A stretch of 64,000 bases of DNA from Bartonella australis AUST/NH1 (lineage in GTDB: Bacteria > Pseudomonadota > Alphaproteobacteria > Rhizobiales > Rhizobiaceae), in assembly GCF_000341355.1 (NCBI RefSeq), contig NC_020300.1:1481501-1545500 (forward strand), read 5' to 3'. Made by a program: the position numbers and the translations under genes. Of the stretch, positions 48,141 to 59,053 are shown in pieces. The notes below the pieces were generated by a model. It saw nothing but the letters and a program-made list of their open reading frames with translations. It did not search any database and was not told where the DNA came from. Each line of letters starts with the position of its first letter. Within the stretch, counting starts at the first letter, position 1.

Positions 48141-48800
48141 TTATAACTGAGTAAAAAATCTATTCCCGACACGCGCAAAATTGCCCGTTTCTTGTTCCAT
48201 GCTCCACAATTCGCCGTTTAGGATATCAAACCAAGCTCCGTGCACCGTCAAGAGGCCCTGGTCTATACGCGCCTTTAACCATGGGAATGTTTCTAAATTT
48301 TTTAAAGAATAACGAATAGAAATGTGCTCCAGCGCCGTCTGTTTTTCCTCTACAGTCATCAATTTATCACTGAAAACAGCTTCCCCTTCCGGCGCCAAAA
48401 GGCTCATCCATTGGCCAATGAAGTCATCTGATGACAAAGATTTGAACGCTCCGTCAAAAACAGCGCTGACCCCCCCGCAATGCGCGTGGCCTAAAATAAC
48501 AATATGTTTGACTTTAAGCAATTGAACAGCGAACTCAATGGCCGCTGATGTTGCGTGATATTGATTATCGGGCAAAAAAGGTGGCACTAAATTTGCCACA
48601 TTGCGCAACACAAAAATTTCACCCGGCTTAGCGTCAAAAATTGCTTCTGGTATAGTGCGTGAATCACAGCAAGCAATCACAAAAATCTCAGGTTTCTGCC
48701 CTTCATCAACCAATTGCCGATAATGCGCCGCCTTGTATGAAAAATGATTTTTTACGAAAGACTCATAACCACTTAAAAGTTTTCCTGGCAAACGTGTCAT
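48141..48800 (-). CDS. beta-carbonic anhydrase
   Basis: Interconverts CO2 and bicarbonate. 219 residues with the beta-class zinc ligands and dyad: CCDSRTIPEAI (Cys, Asp-Arg), and ILGHAHCGGVSAV (His, Cys). Plant-type/CynT-like subclade. Provides bicarbonate for carboxylases when CO2 is low. Confidence 0.95.
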   Translation of the reverse strand: MTRLPGKLLSGYESFVKNHFSYKAAHYRQLVDEGQKPEIFVIACCDSRTIPEAIFDAKPGEIFVLRNVANLVPPFLPDNQYHATSAAIEFAVQLLKVKHIVILGHAHCGGVSAVFDGAFKSLSSDDFIGQWMSLLAPEGEAVFSDKLMTVEEKQTALEHISIRYSLKNLETFPWLKARIDQGLLTVHGAWFDILNGELWSMEQETGNFARVGNRFFTQL

Positions 48801-49055
48801 AAACTTACCTTCACTCCGTCCTTCAAAAAACGCTATTAGGCCGCAAAAGCGCTAAAATAAAATATCCTTTCATCTATGCAAGATATTTTCTCTAAGACAT
48901 TAAAATTACCGCTATAAACTGGGGAAATAATTTTCTTAACCAATAAAAATAAACAACTATCTCCTTCGAAAAGAAGATGCTACATTGAAAATGATATAAT
49001 GTCCTGCTCTTGTGGAGGAGGAAAATCGCCGAAAACAAGTAACAGGGAGGTTATT

Positions 49056-52000
49056 GTGTCAAGACAAAGGTCATTAGATGCAGAAAATAGCGAAGATAAA
49101 ATAGAGCAAATCCTTTTCACTCATACCGACGAAGAAGATATAGCCTGTTACGAAAAAGAAGAGCTTCAAAAAGCCGCGGCTTTCGCTGCTAAAGCCCTAA
49201 ACCTCCATGAGACGGGAAAAAGCACTTTATGCTTTGAACGAGAAAACATCACTCGCAAAGGCGAGCCTATAACAGTCATCACACTTGTTAATGATAATAA
49301 GCCTTTCCTTCTCGATTCTATTTTGAATGTGTTCAACCAGAATGGACACCAAATTTACTTGATTGCACATCCTGTTATTGATTATGCCTCCGGACAACGT
49401 ATCAGCTTGATGCAAATTCATATCGAACTCTTAAACAAAGAACAAGCCCAGGAACTCGGAGAGAAACTTACCTTAGTACTCGAGCAGGTCAACGCCGCTG
49501 TGCGGGACTGGAAACCTATGCTTGAAGAAATTAACAAGCATATCCACGCTTACCAAACGAATCTCCCGCTGAGCTACAAAAAAGAAGGTGAAAAAACCAT
49601 TGAATTCCTCAAATGGCTTATAGATGATAATTTCATCTTCCTTGGAATGCGTACCTACGACTTTATAAAAGGCCAAGAACCTATAAAATCTTTCAAAGCC
49701 GGTAGCATCGAACTCGGCATCCTCACAGACGCTTCTATTCGCATCATCGGTGACGCCCGCGTAGAAGAACCGCCTCGAGAAATTCTCTCCTTTATGGAAA
49801 GCAATAATCTGCTTATCGTGACAAAAGCAAATAGCCGCTCGAAAATTCACCGCCCTGTTTGGTTGGATTATATTGGTCTTAAAATCTTTGATGGAAAAGG
49901 TCATTTACGCGGGGAATTGCGTGTTGTGGGTTTATTTACCTCCTCAACTTACACACACTCTATTTTACAAATCCCCTTTTTAAAAGAAAAAGCCGAAGCC
50001 ATCATTCAACGCCTCGGATATAATCGCGCCGATTATTCCGGAAAAACACTTATGGATGTTCTGGAAACTTATCCAAGAGATGAAATGTTTCGCTCTGATG
50101 TTGATACACTAACAAAGAATGCCGAACTGATTATGCAATTAGACGAACGCCCGCGCTTGCGGGTTCTCGCTCACACAGATCCTTTCGGACGCTTTGTTTC
50201 CGTATTCGTATACGTGCCACGTGACCAATATAACAGTAATATTCGCGAAAAAATTGGCGAATATTTCATGGACATATATGAAGGTGATTTTTTCGAATAC
50301 TATCTTCTTTTCTTAGAAAGCACCCTGACCCGCGTTCATTACGTTATCCACCGCAAAGGAGGTGATAGCGTCCCTATTATTAAACGCACGATACTTGAAC
50401 AAAATATTCGTTCTATAACGAGAAGCTGGGAAGACAGCATTCAAGCTGTAGCTCTTATTACACCCCGAGTAACGGACCAACAAACGCTTCTAGCCTGCCA
50501 ATTCCCCAATAGCTACCGCGACTTATTTTCAGCTGAAAGCGCTATTAAAGACGCGGGTCATATTTTAAATCTTAATGATAAACGCCCTCTTTGTGTCACT
50601 TTTTATGACACTCACAATAAAGAAAAACAAACAATTTCTCTCAGGCTCTTCCACCGCCGTGAAGCACTCGCTCTTTCTAAACGCGTACCACTCCTTGAAA
50701 ATATGGGCTTCCGTGTCATAGCCGAGCAAACACTTGAATTGCCAGATGGACACGGAAGATATGTATATCTCCATGATATGCAGCTGGAAAGTGCTTTTAA
50801 ACTCTCCGTCGATCTCGACAAAAACGGCTTAAAACACGCCGAAACATTTGAAGCTATTTGGGCACAAAATGCTGACAATGACGCCTTTAACACCTTAACA
50901 CAAACCGCTCAACTCGATTGGCGTGAGATTATTATTTTACGTCATTATGGGCGCTATCTCCAACAAACTGGAATTCCTTATTCACAAAAACGCGTCGCTC
51001 AAAGCCTTAACTCTTACCCCGATATTACCCAAGATCTCTACGCTTTATTTCACTTAAAATTTCATCAAAGCCACACAGAAAAAGAGCGGGAAAGTGGTGA
51101 GAAAATCATTCAGCAGCGCATCGAAGAAAAACTGCAGAATGTTCCAGGTCTGGATGATGATCTCATTCTACGCCGCTACCGTAATCTCATTTCAGCGAGC
51201 TTACGAACTAACGCTTTTACCCCCCTTCCAGATGGCAGCCCACGGCGTATTTTAGCAACTAAGCTGGATCCTCGCCAAATCGAAGGTCTTCCTGAACCGC
51301 GTCCTTACCGGGAAATTTTTGTTTATGGGCCGGAAGTTGAAGGCGTGCATCTGCGTTTTGGCCCCGTCGCCCGTGGTGGCATTCGCTGGTCTGATCGTGC
51401 ATTGGACTACCGCACCGAAGTATTAGATTTAGTCAAAGCTCAACAGGTTAAAAATGCAGTTATCGTCCCTGTCGGTGCAAAAGGCGGATTTTACCCACAT
51501 CGCCTCCCCCAGACAAATGACCGCGCTGTTGTAACAGAAGCCGCACGACAAGCTTACATTGAGTACATCACAGCGCTTCTTTCTATTACGGACAACCTGA
51601 TTGATGGCAAAGTAAGCGCACCCCATAATGTAATCCGTTATGATGGCGATGATCCTTATTTTGTCGTCGCGGCAGACAAGGGTACCGCGACTTTTTCTGA
51701 TACTGCAAATGCTATTAGTCAAGCGCAGAATTTTTGGCTTGATGATGCTTTTGCTTCTGGGGGATCGGCAGGCTACGACCACAAAGCCATCGGGATCACA
51801 GCGAAAGGTGCGTGGGAAGCTGTCAAAAGACATTTTCGAGAATTATTCGATCACGATATTCAAGAAACTCCCTTTACCTGTGTTGGCGTTGGTGATATGT
51901 CAGGTGATGTTTTTGGTAATGGGATGCTCCTTTCTAAAAAAACGAAACTTATTGCTGCCTTCGATCACCGCGATATTTTCATCGACCCAGAACCAGATAT

Positions 52001-53765
52001 AACTGAAAGCTACGCAGAGCGTATGCGCCTTTTTCAACTTCCCCGCTCTAGCTGGCAGGATTATGACAAAATGAAATTGTCAAAAGGCGGTGGTATCTTT
52101 TCACGAACAACCAAAACCATTACTCTTTCGCCCGAAGCTGCACGAGCTATTGGCTTCGAAAAACAAACGGGCACACCTTTTGAAATTGTGTCCGCTATTC
52201 TTAAAGCACCTGTTGATCTTTTGTGGTTTGGTGGAATTGGTACCTACGTGCGTGCAACGACGGAAACTGACGATCAAGTAGGCGACCGAGCCAATGATGC
52301 ACTTCGCGTTACCGGTAAACAAGTACGTGCTAAAGTTGTCGGGGAGGGAGCTAATCTTGGCCTCACACAACGCGGCCGAATCGAATATATTTTAAATGGC
52401 GGACGCTGTAATACTGATGCTATTGATAATTCTGCTGGAGTCAATTGTTCTGATCTTGAGGTTAATATCAAAATTGTCCTGGCATCGGCACTCCGAGCGA
52501 AAACGTTAACTCGTGAGGCCAGAAACGAATTACTGAAAAAAATGACCCCACAGGTTGAACAATTAGTTCTGCGCAACAATTACCTGCAAACGCTTTCTCT
52601 TTCCTTGGCTGAAAGTCGCAGCGTTGTTGATTTGCCTTATCAGATGCGCTTTATGCGCGATTTGGAACAAAAGAAATTGCTGGACCGTAAGGTTGAAATT
52701 TTGCCTGATGAGCAAATTTTGCACCAAAGAATCGCCCAGGGCCAAGGTCTTACACGGCCCGAACTGGCTGTTATTTTAGCTTATGCTAAATTGACTTTAC
52801 AAGAAGAGATTGCCCATAATCCCGTCGTCGATGATCGTTATTTTGACTCAGTCTTATTAAGCTATTTCCCAACCCAAATTCAGGAAAATTTTGAAAAAGA
52901 AGTCATTAACCACCAATTACGTCGCAATATTATTGCCACTCTCATTGCCAATGATATTGCAAATCGTGGCGGACCTACTTTTGTTAATCGCCTACAAAAT
53001 GCGACAGGGCAAAAAATTGAAAATCTCATTCGCGTTTTTATTGCTGTCCGTGATGGTTTTGAAATTTCTCAGATTTCTGATCAAATTGATAATCTTGATA
53101 ATAAAATACCTGGCCTTGTCCAAAATAAATTCTACGCTGCAATTACTTCAATGCTCTTTGAAACGACAAATTGGGGCCTTCGTAATATGGATTTATCGGA
53201 TCCATTAAAAGAGATTGTAAAAACAATCAAAGAGGCTCGTATTGTTATTGAGAAACAGCTTACACACCCGAGTAGTGAAGATATTCGACAAAAAATTGAG
53301 GAAAAAACTGTATATTATAGCGCAGAAGGAGCACCAAAAGCTCTAGCAAAACAATTAGCTCTTCTAGAAGTAGCTCCGATGATTTGTGACATTTCTCTGG
53401 TTGCAAAACAAAGTGGCAGCGATCTCATTAAAACGACGAAAATTTATTCTTCGTTCGCCCAAATGATTCGCATAAATCGCATAAATGAGGCAAGTCAAAC
53501 AATCCCTGTTCTCGATTATTACGACGATATGGCTCTAAGTCGAGCCAGAGAAGATATTGCTGAAAGCTTAAGGCGAATTGTTATAAAAATTTTGAAAAAT
53601 TATGGTGAGAAAAGTGACCCTCTCGCCGCTTGGAGTAAAATAGGAAAAGATCAAATTCACAATGTGACGAACCGAATTGGCGCGCTCATCGAGAAAGATC
53701 TTAATATCTCCCGTTTCACCTTTGCAGCTGGTATGATCGCTCAATTAAAAGATGTCGCCTTCTAA
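49056..53765 (+). CDS. gdhB: NAD-specific glutamate dehydrogenase, large type
   Basis: Very large (about 1570 residues) enzyme deaminating glutamate to 2-oxoglutarate, a main carbon entry for amino-acid-using bacteria. N-terminal ACT-like regulatory domains (about 60-500), catalytic core with VHLRFGPVARGGIRWSDR and VGAKGGFYP (about 760-830), C-terminal Rossmann and helical parts (LWFGGIGTYV, VVGEGANLGLTQ). I prefer GTG 49056 because cagggagg lies 7 nt upstream; an in-frame ATG at 48999 lacks a Shine-Dalgarno. Confidence 0.95.
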   Translation: MSRQRSLDAENSEDKIEQILFTHTDEEDIACYEKEELQKAAAFAAKALNLHETGKSTLCFERENITRKGEPITVITLVNDNKPFLLDSILNVFNQNGHQIYLIAHPVIDYASGQRISLMQIHIELLNKEQAQELGEKLTLVLEQVNAAVRDWKPMLEEINKHIHAYQTNLPLSYKKEGEKTIEFLKWLIDDNFIFLGMRTYDFIKGQEPIKSFKAGSIELGILTDASIRIIGDARVEEPPREILSFMESNNLLIVTKANSRSKIHRPVWLDYIGLKIFDGKGHLRGELRVVGLFTSSTYTHSILQIPFLKEKAEAIIQRLGYNRADYSGKTLMDVLETYPRDEMFRSDVDTLTKNAELIMQLDERPRLRVLAHTDPFGRFVSVFVYVPRDQYNSNIREKIGEYFMDIYEGDFFEYYLLFLESTLTRVHYVIHRKGGDSVPIIKRTILEQNIRSITRSWEDSIQAVALITPRVTDQQTLLACQFPNSYRDLFSAESAIKDAGHILNLNDKRPLCVTFYDTHNKEKQTISLRLFHRREALALSKRVPLLENMGFRVIAEQTLELPDGHGRYVYLHDMQLESAFKLSVDLDKNGLKHAETFEAIWAQNADNDAFNTLTQTAQLDWREIIILRHYGRYLQQTGIPYSQKRVAQSLNSYPDITQDLYALFHLKFHQSHTEKERESGEKIIQQRIEEKLQNVPGLDDDLILRRYRNLISASLRTNAFTPLPDGSPRRILATKLDPRQIEGLPEPRPYREIFVYGPEVEGVHLRFGPVARGGIRWSDRALDYRTEVLDLVKAQQVKNAVIVPVGAKGGFYPHRLPQTNDRAVVTEAARQAYIEYITALLSITDNLIDGKVSAPHNVIRYDGDDPYFVVAADKGTATFSDTANAISQAQNFWLDDAFASGGSAGYDHKAIGITAKGAWEAVKRHFRELFDHDIQETPFTCVGVGDMSGDVFGNGMLLSKKTKLIAAFDHRDIFIDPEPDITESYAERMRLFQLPRSSWQDYDKMKLSKGGGIFSRTTKTITLSPEAARAIGFEKQTGTPFEIVSAILKAPVDLLWFGGIGTYVRATTETDDQVGDRANDALRVTGKQVRAKVVGEGANLGLTQRGRIEYILNGGRCNTDAIDNSAGVNCSDLEVNIKIVLASALRAKTLTREARNELLKKMTPQVEQLVLRNNYLQTLSLSLAESRSVVDLPYQMRFMRDLEQKKLLDRKVEILPDEQILHQRIAQGQGLTRPELAVILAYAKLTLQEEIAHNPVVDDRYFDSVLLSYFPTQIQENFEKEVINHQLRRNIIATLIANDIANRGGPTFVNRLQNATGQKIENLIRVFIAVRDGFEISQISDQIDNLDNKIPGLVQNKFYAAITSMLFETTNWGLRNMDLSDPLKEIVKTIKEARIVIEKQLTHPSSEDIRQKIEEKTVYYSAEGAPKALAKQLALLEVAPMICDISLVAKQSGSDLIKTTKIYSSFAQMIRINRINEASQTIPVLDYYDDMALSRAREDIAESLRRIVIKILKNYGEKSDPLAAWSKIGKDQIHNVTNRIGALIEKDLNISRFTFAAGMIAQLKDVAF

Positions 53766-53983
53766 GCTTAAAATAGAGGAACTCTGTTCTACCTTACGAC
53801 CTGCCGGGGCAAAATGATTTTGCCCCACTTGTTGTGTGCCGCGGAGCCCTAAATAAACCACGATGCGCCGTTAACTTGCGTGAAGGGAAATACTGCATGT
53901 CGCGGCGAGGGTAAATTCTGTTTTTTCGTCGTATATCCCTTTATGATTTTAAGAAATTCCTTACGCAAAAGGCACTGCATGTC

Positions 53984-54739
53984 CTAACCTTCATACGATA
54001 AAGCAGGGGAAACACCAAAAATCCGTCGTAATATCTTTTCAAACCATTTGTGCAAAGCCCAATCATAAATTAAACAACCTTCCAAATGTGCCAAAGCGGG
54101 CTGAGCGCCTTTTTTAGTCAAATCTTGGGCCGAATCCATCAGCAAACGCCGTATCATAGCTCGCGTAAATTCAGCGTGAAATTGCCAACCCCACGCGTTA
54201 TTTCCATAACGGAAAGCTTGCACGGGATATGCCTGACTTCTTGCTAAAAGAACTGCCCCTTTAGGCAAATCGTGAATACCTTCGCTGTGAAAATGATAAA
54301 CCATCTCTGGCCAATCTATGAGCGCTCTGCCCTGCGGAGTCGTCTCCAATGGATACCAACCAACTTCAACAACTCCATCGCTTCTTGCACCAACACGTCC
54401 ACCTAAATTACGGGCCAGCATTTGTGCTCCAAGACAAACACCCAGAAAAGGCTTATTATCTTTCAAAGATAAAGAAATCCAGTCAATCTCTTTACGAATA
54501 TAGGCGTCCTCATCATTCACACTCATCGGACCGCCTAAAATAACGACGCCAGCATAATTTTCCAATGTATCAGGGAGTTTTTGTCCCAACATAGGACTGT
54601 ATGTATCAAGAACAAAACCACTTTGTTGCAGTAATCGCCTCAGCCAACCAGTGCGCGCGGGCTCACGGTGGAGAACTACTGCAATTCTCGATTTACTGTT
54701 TCTTTCCTCTTTACCAAAACCCTTTTCTGCTGGAAACAT
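53984..54739 (-). CDS. class I glutamine amidotransferase-like protein
   Basis: 251 residues. Triad-region motifs: PFLGVCLGAQMLAR (nucleophile Cys), FHAEFT (His-x-Glu) near residue 190, preceded by VVILGGPMSVNDE. Resembles stand-alone GMP-synthase-like amidotransferases rather than GuaA, which would be twice as long. Substrate unknown. Confidence 0.9.
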   Translation of the reverse strand: MFPAEKGFGKEERNSKSRIAVVLHREPARTGWLRRLLQQSGFVLDTYSPMLGQKLPDTLENYAGVVILGGPMSVNDEDAYIRKEIDWISLSLKDNKPFLGVCLGAQMLARNLGGRVGARSDGVVEVGWYPLETTPQGRALIDWPEMVYHFHSEGIHDLPKGAVLLARSQAYPVQAFRYGNNAWGWQFHAEFTRAMIRRLLMDSAQDLTKKGAQPALAHLEGCLIYDWALHKWFEKILRRIFGVSPALSYEG

Positions 54740-54820
54740 TTTTCAACCAATCATTTTTGTAACCGAGATAAATTTGATTTTTTAAAATATAAGGGCACAA
54801 GCTTTTATGAGCGTCACCCG

Positions 54821-56380
54821 CTATAGTTTCCTTTTTTTAATAATTGAAATTTTTTTTAAAAGGGAAGGACTTTTTACAGCTACCTTAATTCCTGGATCAT
54901 CCACGTTCAAACGTGTCTGACTGGGCACTTCTTCACCTTCGTTCTTTACCTGAACTTCGTGCAAAAGCTCATCTCCTACAGGGGATAATTCCTGAAGCGG
55001 CTTATCTTCAATAAAAGCTATTTTGGCAGTAATATCTTCTTTGTTTTCTTCTTTCAGCATAATACCATCAGCTTCTAATGTCTTTGGGGGCCGACAAGGT
55101 GGTATTTTCCACTCAAAACAGCCTAATCGCCCGCTTATCGGAGAAACAAGAGACCAAGAAGAAAAAAGGACACCATCACAAATCCACGCTGGGTCACGCT
55201 CTGCACGCAATGCCGAAGAAAGATATTGACGGACTAATCCCTGGTCATTTCCTTGCGCTTCTTCGATATCTGCCAGCAATAAATAAACGCTTTCACGCGG
55301 ATGATAATCGAGAGCCTTTTGCGCACATTTTTTTGCTAATTCCACTTCGCCCGCATCGAGGGCAGCTTTAGCAACAAGAAAAGCCGATTCGAATGTATCC
55401 TTATTATAGGAAGCGAGTGTTTTAGCTTTTTTTAGGCGCCCAACTGCCCCTTCTTCTCTCTTAAGATAAACCGCTCCTAAATCAGGGTGAGGATTTTTTT
55501 GCCAAGCTCCGGTAATCATTTTATCAGCTTTACGGGTTTCATTTAACGTGTAAAGAATGTCCGCAGCGATCACCGTTATAGGTACAAAATCGGGCACAAA
55601 TTTATGCGCTTTTAAAATAGCCGTGCGCGCTTTTACAGGATAATTCTTCAGCAAATGAAGTGCTAGCCCACTAAGCAACAGAGCATGTGTATGATTACGC
55701 TCTGTCGTAAAACGCGCAGAGCGTGGTAGAGCGTTTTGCGCCCGATTAAAAATATCAAGTGCTTTGTCCCACTGCTCCTCAGCACTAAGCCTATCAAGCA
55801 CAATCTGATTGGCCCATAAAAGCGCTGGAGACAAAGTCAGCGCTTCTTCTGCATATTGCTGTGCTGCTTCATAAGCTTTCGCGTTTACAGCTTCGCGAAA
55901 TAAACCGTAAAGCCCAGCAAGCCTCGTTGGTGCTTCTTTTTTGAGCTCCTCATAAAAACGAATAGCACGGATAGAATCCGTTTGTAACAATAAAGTTTGA
56001 GCTTGTAAAAGCTTCACCAACGGCTCTTGATTTCCTTCGAGATATTTCAAGGTGCACTCTTCCATTTTTCGCGCAGTCACATAATCACCCGCAAAAACTG
56101 CAATAAGCCCCTGCGAAAGAGCTTCATGACCACGTTTTTCGTGACGCACACGAAAATAGTTCGATAAAACTCTAGGAACAGAAACAATAACACCCAAAAG
56201 CCACCATAGAAATACGAGCACCGCGAGAAGAAAAACAAACGCAATCAGCGCCGTCAACAATGAAACAGTAAGCCGAAGATGTGGAAATGTTATGACTAAA
56301 ATACCATTGTGATTGGCGACCCACCCAAAAACAATTCCCAACACACACACGATAAAGATATAAACAAAAATGCGTATCAT
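54821..56380 (-). CDS. hemY: HemY-like TPR membrane protein
   Basis: 519 residues, HemY N-terminal domain: two membrane helices in the first 70 residues, then TPR repeats (VRHEKRGHEALSQGLIAVFAGDY, AEEQWDKALDIFNRA) and a polar tail. Usually the last gene of hemC-hemD-mitofilin-hemY clusters; here only the last two genes remain. Its role outside haem synthesis, possibly protein or murein quality control, is not settled. Confidence 0.9.
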   Translation of the reverse strand: MIRIFVYIFIVCVLGIVFGWVANHNGILVITFPHLRLTVSLLTALIAFVFLLAVLVFLWWLLGVIVSVPRVLSNYFRVRHEKRGHEALSQGLIAVFAGDYVTARKMEECTLKYLEGNQEPLVKLLQAQTLLLQTDSIRAIRFYEELKKEAPTRLAGLYGLFREAVNAKAYEAAQQYAEEALTLSPALLWANQIVLDRLSAEEQWDKALDIFNRAQNALPRSARFTTERNHTHALLLSGLALHLLKNYPVKARTAILKAHKFVPDFVPITVIAADILYTLNETRKADKMITGAWQKNPHPDLGAVYLKREEGAVGRLKKAKTLASYNKDTFESAFLVAKAALDAGEVELAKKCAQKALDYHPRESVYLLLADIEEAQGNDQGLVRQYLSSALRAERDPAWICDGVLFSSWSLVSPISGRLGCFEWKIPPCRPPKTLEADGIMLKEENKEDITAKIAFIEDKPLQELSPVGDELLHEVQVKNEGEEVPSQTRLNVDDPGIKVAVKSPSLLKKISIIKKRKL

Positions 56381-56392
56381 CCTTAACCCTAT

Positions 56393-57583
56393 TTACATCT
56401 TAGTTGCTTCGAGTGATTTTTGTTGTATAGAAACCAATAATTCTCTAAGGACGTCATGAACAGCAAGATATGTTTCAATCTGACGAATAAAGTCTGCCGA
56501 AACAACTTTGGCGTTTTCGGGGAGATCCCGCCATTCAGCGAGAGCCTTCTCATAATCGCCAGCTTGAATGGCTGCTTCCATTCGCGCAGCGATTGCACCC
56601 GGCGTCACACCTTCTACATTTCCTACAGGTCGGGAAATGACAAGACTTTTCGTCCGTACCCAAATTTGTTCAAAAAAACCAGCACCTGGTACAGTAGTGT
56701 TTTGCGTACCGGCGATCGCATCTGCGACATGGGCAAAATCAGCTGAAAGTTTAGCAGAACTTGGAAGACCTGTGCGCGCTGTTTTTTGCAATAAATCAAG
56801 CCCAGCAGCGGAAGGTAAAAAATGCCGCACCATTTCTAATTCATTGACATAAGATCCACCGCGATCCACAGCATTTTTTAGAGCACTAACTGCGACAAAT
56901 ATAGCGGTATTTACCCCGTTTTTCTCACTATTTTTAGTGATAATCTCTTCCTGCATATTATCTAATTGCTGCTTTAGCACGGCAAGATCATTTTTATTGC
57001 TTTGCCCCATGAGTAAAGCTGCATTAACATTTTGCGGTGTTTTAGCCCACGCTTGCGCATGCTCTTCAAGGGCATTCACCTTTTCTTCTAAAGCCGCGAG
57101 AGCCTTTTTGTTTTCTTCTTGGGGTACTTCATCTCCCCGAAAATTTTCAAAATGCTGCGACGAAAAAGAAGAAAAAGCTGTTTTCAAAGCGCCGAGTTCT
57201 TGAACAACATGGTCTAATTGTTCTTCCGCCTTTTCTGCTTGGCTTTTTGCAGTTTCGGCAATCTGAACAATTTTCTCTCCTTCAACAGAATAACCCGCTG
57301 AGAAAAAAGGAAAGAAACCCATCCACTGAATTCCTACCCAGAAGCTTAAAGTGATGAAACCGCCAACAATCCCTGAAATTAATAAACAAATCCAATTTAC
57401 GCAAAGTGTACCTTTACTGTCTGCCCTTGGCTCGCTTTGTTTCCCCATTGTCGCCGGTTTTTCTGAATTCGACGCTTTTTGCTGTGAATTATGTTCCGCA
57501 ACTTCATGCTCAATCACAGGCGCTTCGCGACTTCCTCCCTTATAATACGGTTTTTTTTTCGGTTTTGAAGAATCTGTCATCAT
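56393..57583 (-). CDS. mitofilin/COG4223-family inner membrane protein
   Basis: About 396 residues. Polar N-terminus (to about 60), one membrane helix (LLISGIVGGFITLSFWVGIQW, about 65-85), a long coiled coil (about 105-220), then an alpha-helical domain ending near the C-terminus. This is the alphaproteobacterial Mic60 relative that sits between hemD and hemY. 12 bp upstream of hemY. ATG 57583 or 57580; a GTG at 57589 is also open. Confidence 0.87.
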   Translation of the reverse strand: MMTDSSKPKKKPYYKGGSREAPVIEHEVAEHNSQQKASNSEKPATMGKQSEPRADSKGTLCVNWICLLISGIVGGFITLSFWVGIQWMGFFPFFSAGYSVEGEKIVQIAETAKSQAEKAEEQLDHVVQELGALKTAFSSFSSQHFENFRGDEVPQEENKKALAALEEKVNALEEHAQAWAKTPQNVNAALLMGQSNKNDLAVLKQQLDNMQEEIITKNSEKNGVNTAIFVAVSALKNAVDRGGSYVNELEMVRHFLPSAAGLDLLQKTARTGLPSSAKLSADFAHVADAIAGTQNTTVPGAGFFEQIWVRTKSLVISRPVGNVEGVTPGAIAARMEAAIQAGDYEKALAEWRDLPENAKVVSADFIRQIETYLAVHDVLRELLVSIQQKSLEATKM

Positions 57584-57958
57584 TATCACTTATTTTTCAT
57601 TCCTTATCCGTAATAAAATAACAAAATGGAAAAAGCTTTAAAAGTCAAAAACCGCGCAATTCTTCTGTCTTTATGCAAAAAAAGCGTCTGCGGGGGCGGG
57701 GTTTCGTTGTGCAATCAGTCATATATAAAGGCTCACTGCCAATTCTTGTTAAAGAGGCGCTTCTATTTCCATTTTTGCATTTTTAAGAACAAAACGAATA
57801 TATAAACAATTATTAATACACCATCTTATTGACCGCAAGTAAAATCAGTTTGCTCTCCTGTAAACCAATAAACACCAATTTCGGGAGAAGTTCTTTGCAT
57901 CCTCATTCATTCGTGATACCTACCATTAAAAATTTTTCGATGTAAGGTTCAACCTGAA
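57584..57958. other. gap where hemC-hemD would be expected
   Basis: 375 bp between tsaD and the mitofilin-like gene, divergent promoters only. I see no hemC or hemD remnants (no hydroxymethylbilane-synthase motifs in any frame). Confidence 0.55.
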
Positions 57959-59053
57959 ATGCGCCTGTTGGGAATTGAAACAAGCTGCGACGAAACTGCT
58001 TCTGCTATCATTGAACGCGACAATGAAGGGAAGAGTCGTATCCTTTCCAATATTGTTTGGAGTCAAATTGATGATCACGCACTCTATGGTGGCGTCGTTC
58101 CTGAAATTGCCGCTCGTGCTCATGTTGAAATTCTCGACAGCTTAATTCTCAAAGCGCTTGAAGAAGCTAACATAGAAATCAAAGAGATTGATGCCATCGC
58201 CGTCACTAGCGGCCCCGGTCTGATAGGAGGGCTTTTAGTTGGGCTCATGACCGCAAAAGCTCTAGCCCTCGCCATCCGCAAACCATTGATTGCCGTCAAT
58301 CATCTAGAAGGACACGCCTTGACAGCTGTCCTGACCCATAATGTTAATTTCCCCTATTTATTGTTGCTCGTTTCAGGTGGCCATACACAAATAATTCTTG
58401 TCCGTGGAATAGGCGATTATCAACGTTTAGGGACAACCATTGATGATGCATTAGGAGAAGCTTTTGATAAAACTGCAAAACTTTTAGGCCTCCCTTATCC
58501 TGGCGGTCCAGCGCTCGAAAAAGCAGCTCTATCAGGCAATAAAAATCGCGTTCCCCTCCCACGACCTTTAAAAGGCGAAAAACAGATGAATTTTTCTTTT
58601 TCCGGCTTAAAAACTGCCGTTCGACAAGCAGCGACGGCTATGGCTCCGCTCACAGAAAGTGATATAGCTGACATTGCCGCAAGCTTTCAAGCTGCAGTCA
58701 CCGATATATTGCAAGAGCGCGTTGACTTAGCTTTGCAACAATTTACACGATACTACCCCCGCTCCTGTTATCAGTCATCTTCCCTTCCTGCTTTAGTTAT
58801 TGCCGGTGGAGTAGCCGCTAATCAAGCTATTCGTTCTACTTTGCAAAAACTTGCTCATAAGCACGGCTTTGAATTTATTGCCCCCCATCCTTCTTTATGC
58901 ACCGACAATGCAGCAATGATTGCTTTCGCCGGCGCAGAACGAATAGCGCGGGGTGAAACAAGCCCTTTTGATATTGCCCCTCGCTCACGCTGGCCACTCG
59001 ATGAAACAGCCACTCCTTTAATCGGTACGGGGCGCCGTGGAACAAAAGTATAA
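57959..59053 (+). CDS. tsaD: tRNA N6-threonylcarbamoyladenosine synthase subunit TsaD
   Basis: Transfers the threonylcarbamoyl group to A37 of ANN-reading tRNAs with TsaB/TsaE. 364 residues with [23 protein letters not shown] (metal His pair), [21 protein letters not shown] and [10 protein letters not shown]. Usual length. Divergent from the mitofilin-hemY pair. Confidence 0.97.
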   Translation: MRLLGIETSCDETASAIIERDNEGKSRILSNIVWSQIDDHALYGGVVPEIAARAHVEILDSLILKALEEANIEIKEIDAIAVTSGPGLIGGLLVGLMTAKALALAIRKPLIAVNHLEGHALTAVLTHNVNFPYLLLLVSGGHTQIILVRGIGDYQRLGTTIDDALGEAFDKTAKLLGLPYPGGPALEKAALSGNKNRVPLPRPLKGEKQMNFSFSGLKTAVRQAATAMAPLTESDIADIAASFQAAVTDILQERVDLALQQFTRYYPRSCYQSSSLPALVIAGGVAANQAIRSTLQKLAHKHGFEFIAPHPSLCTDNAAMIAFAGAERIARGETSPFDIAPRSRWPLDETATPLIGTGRRGTKV

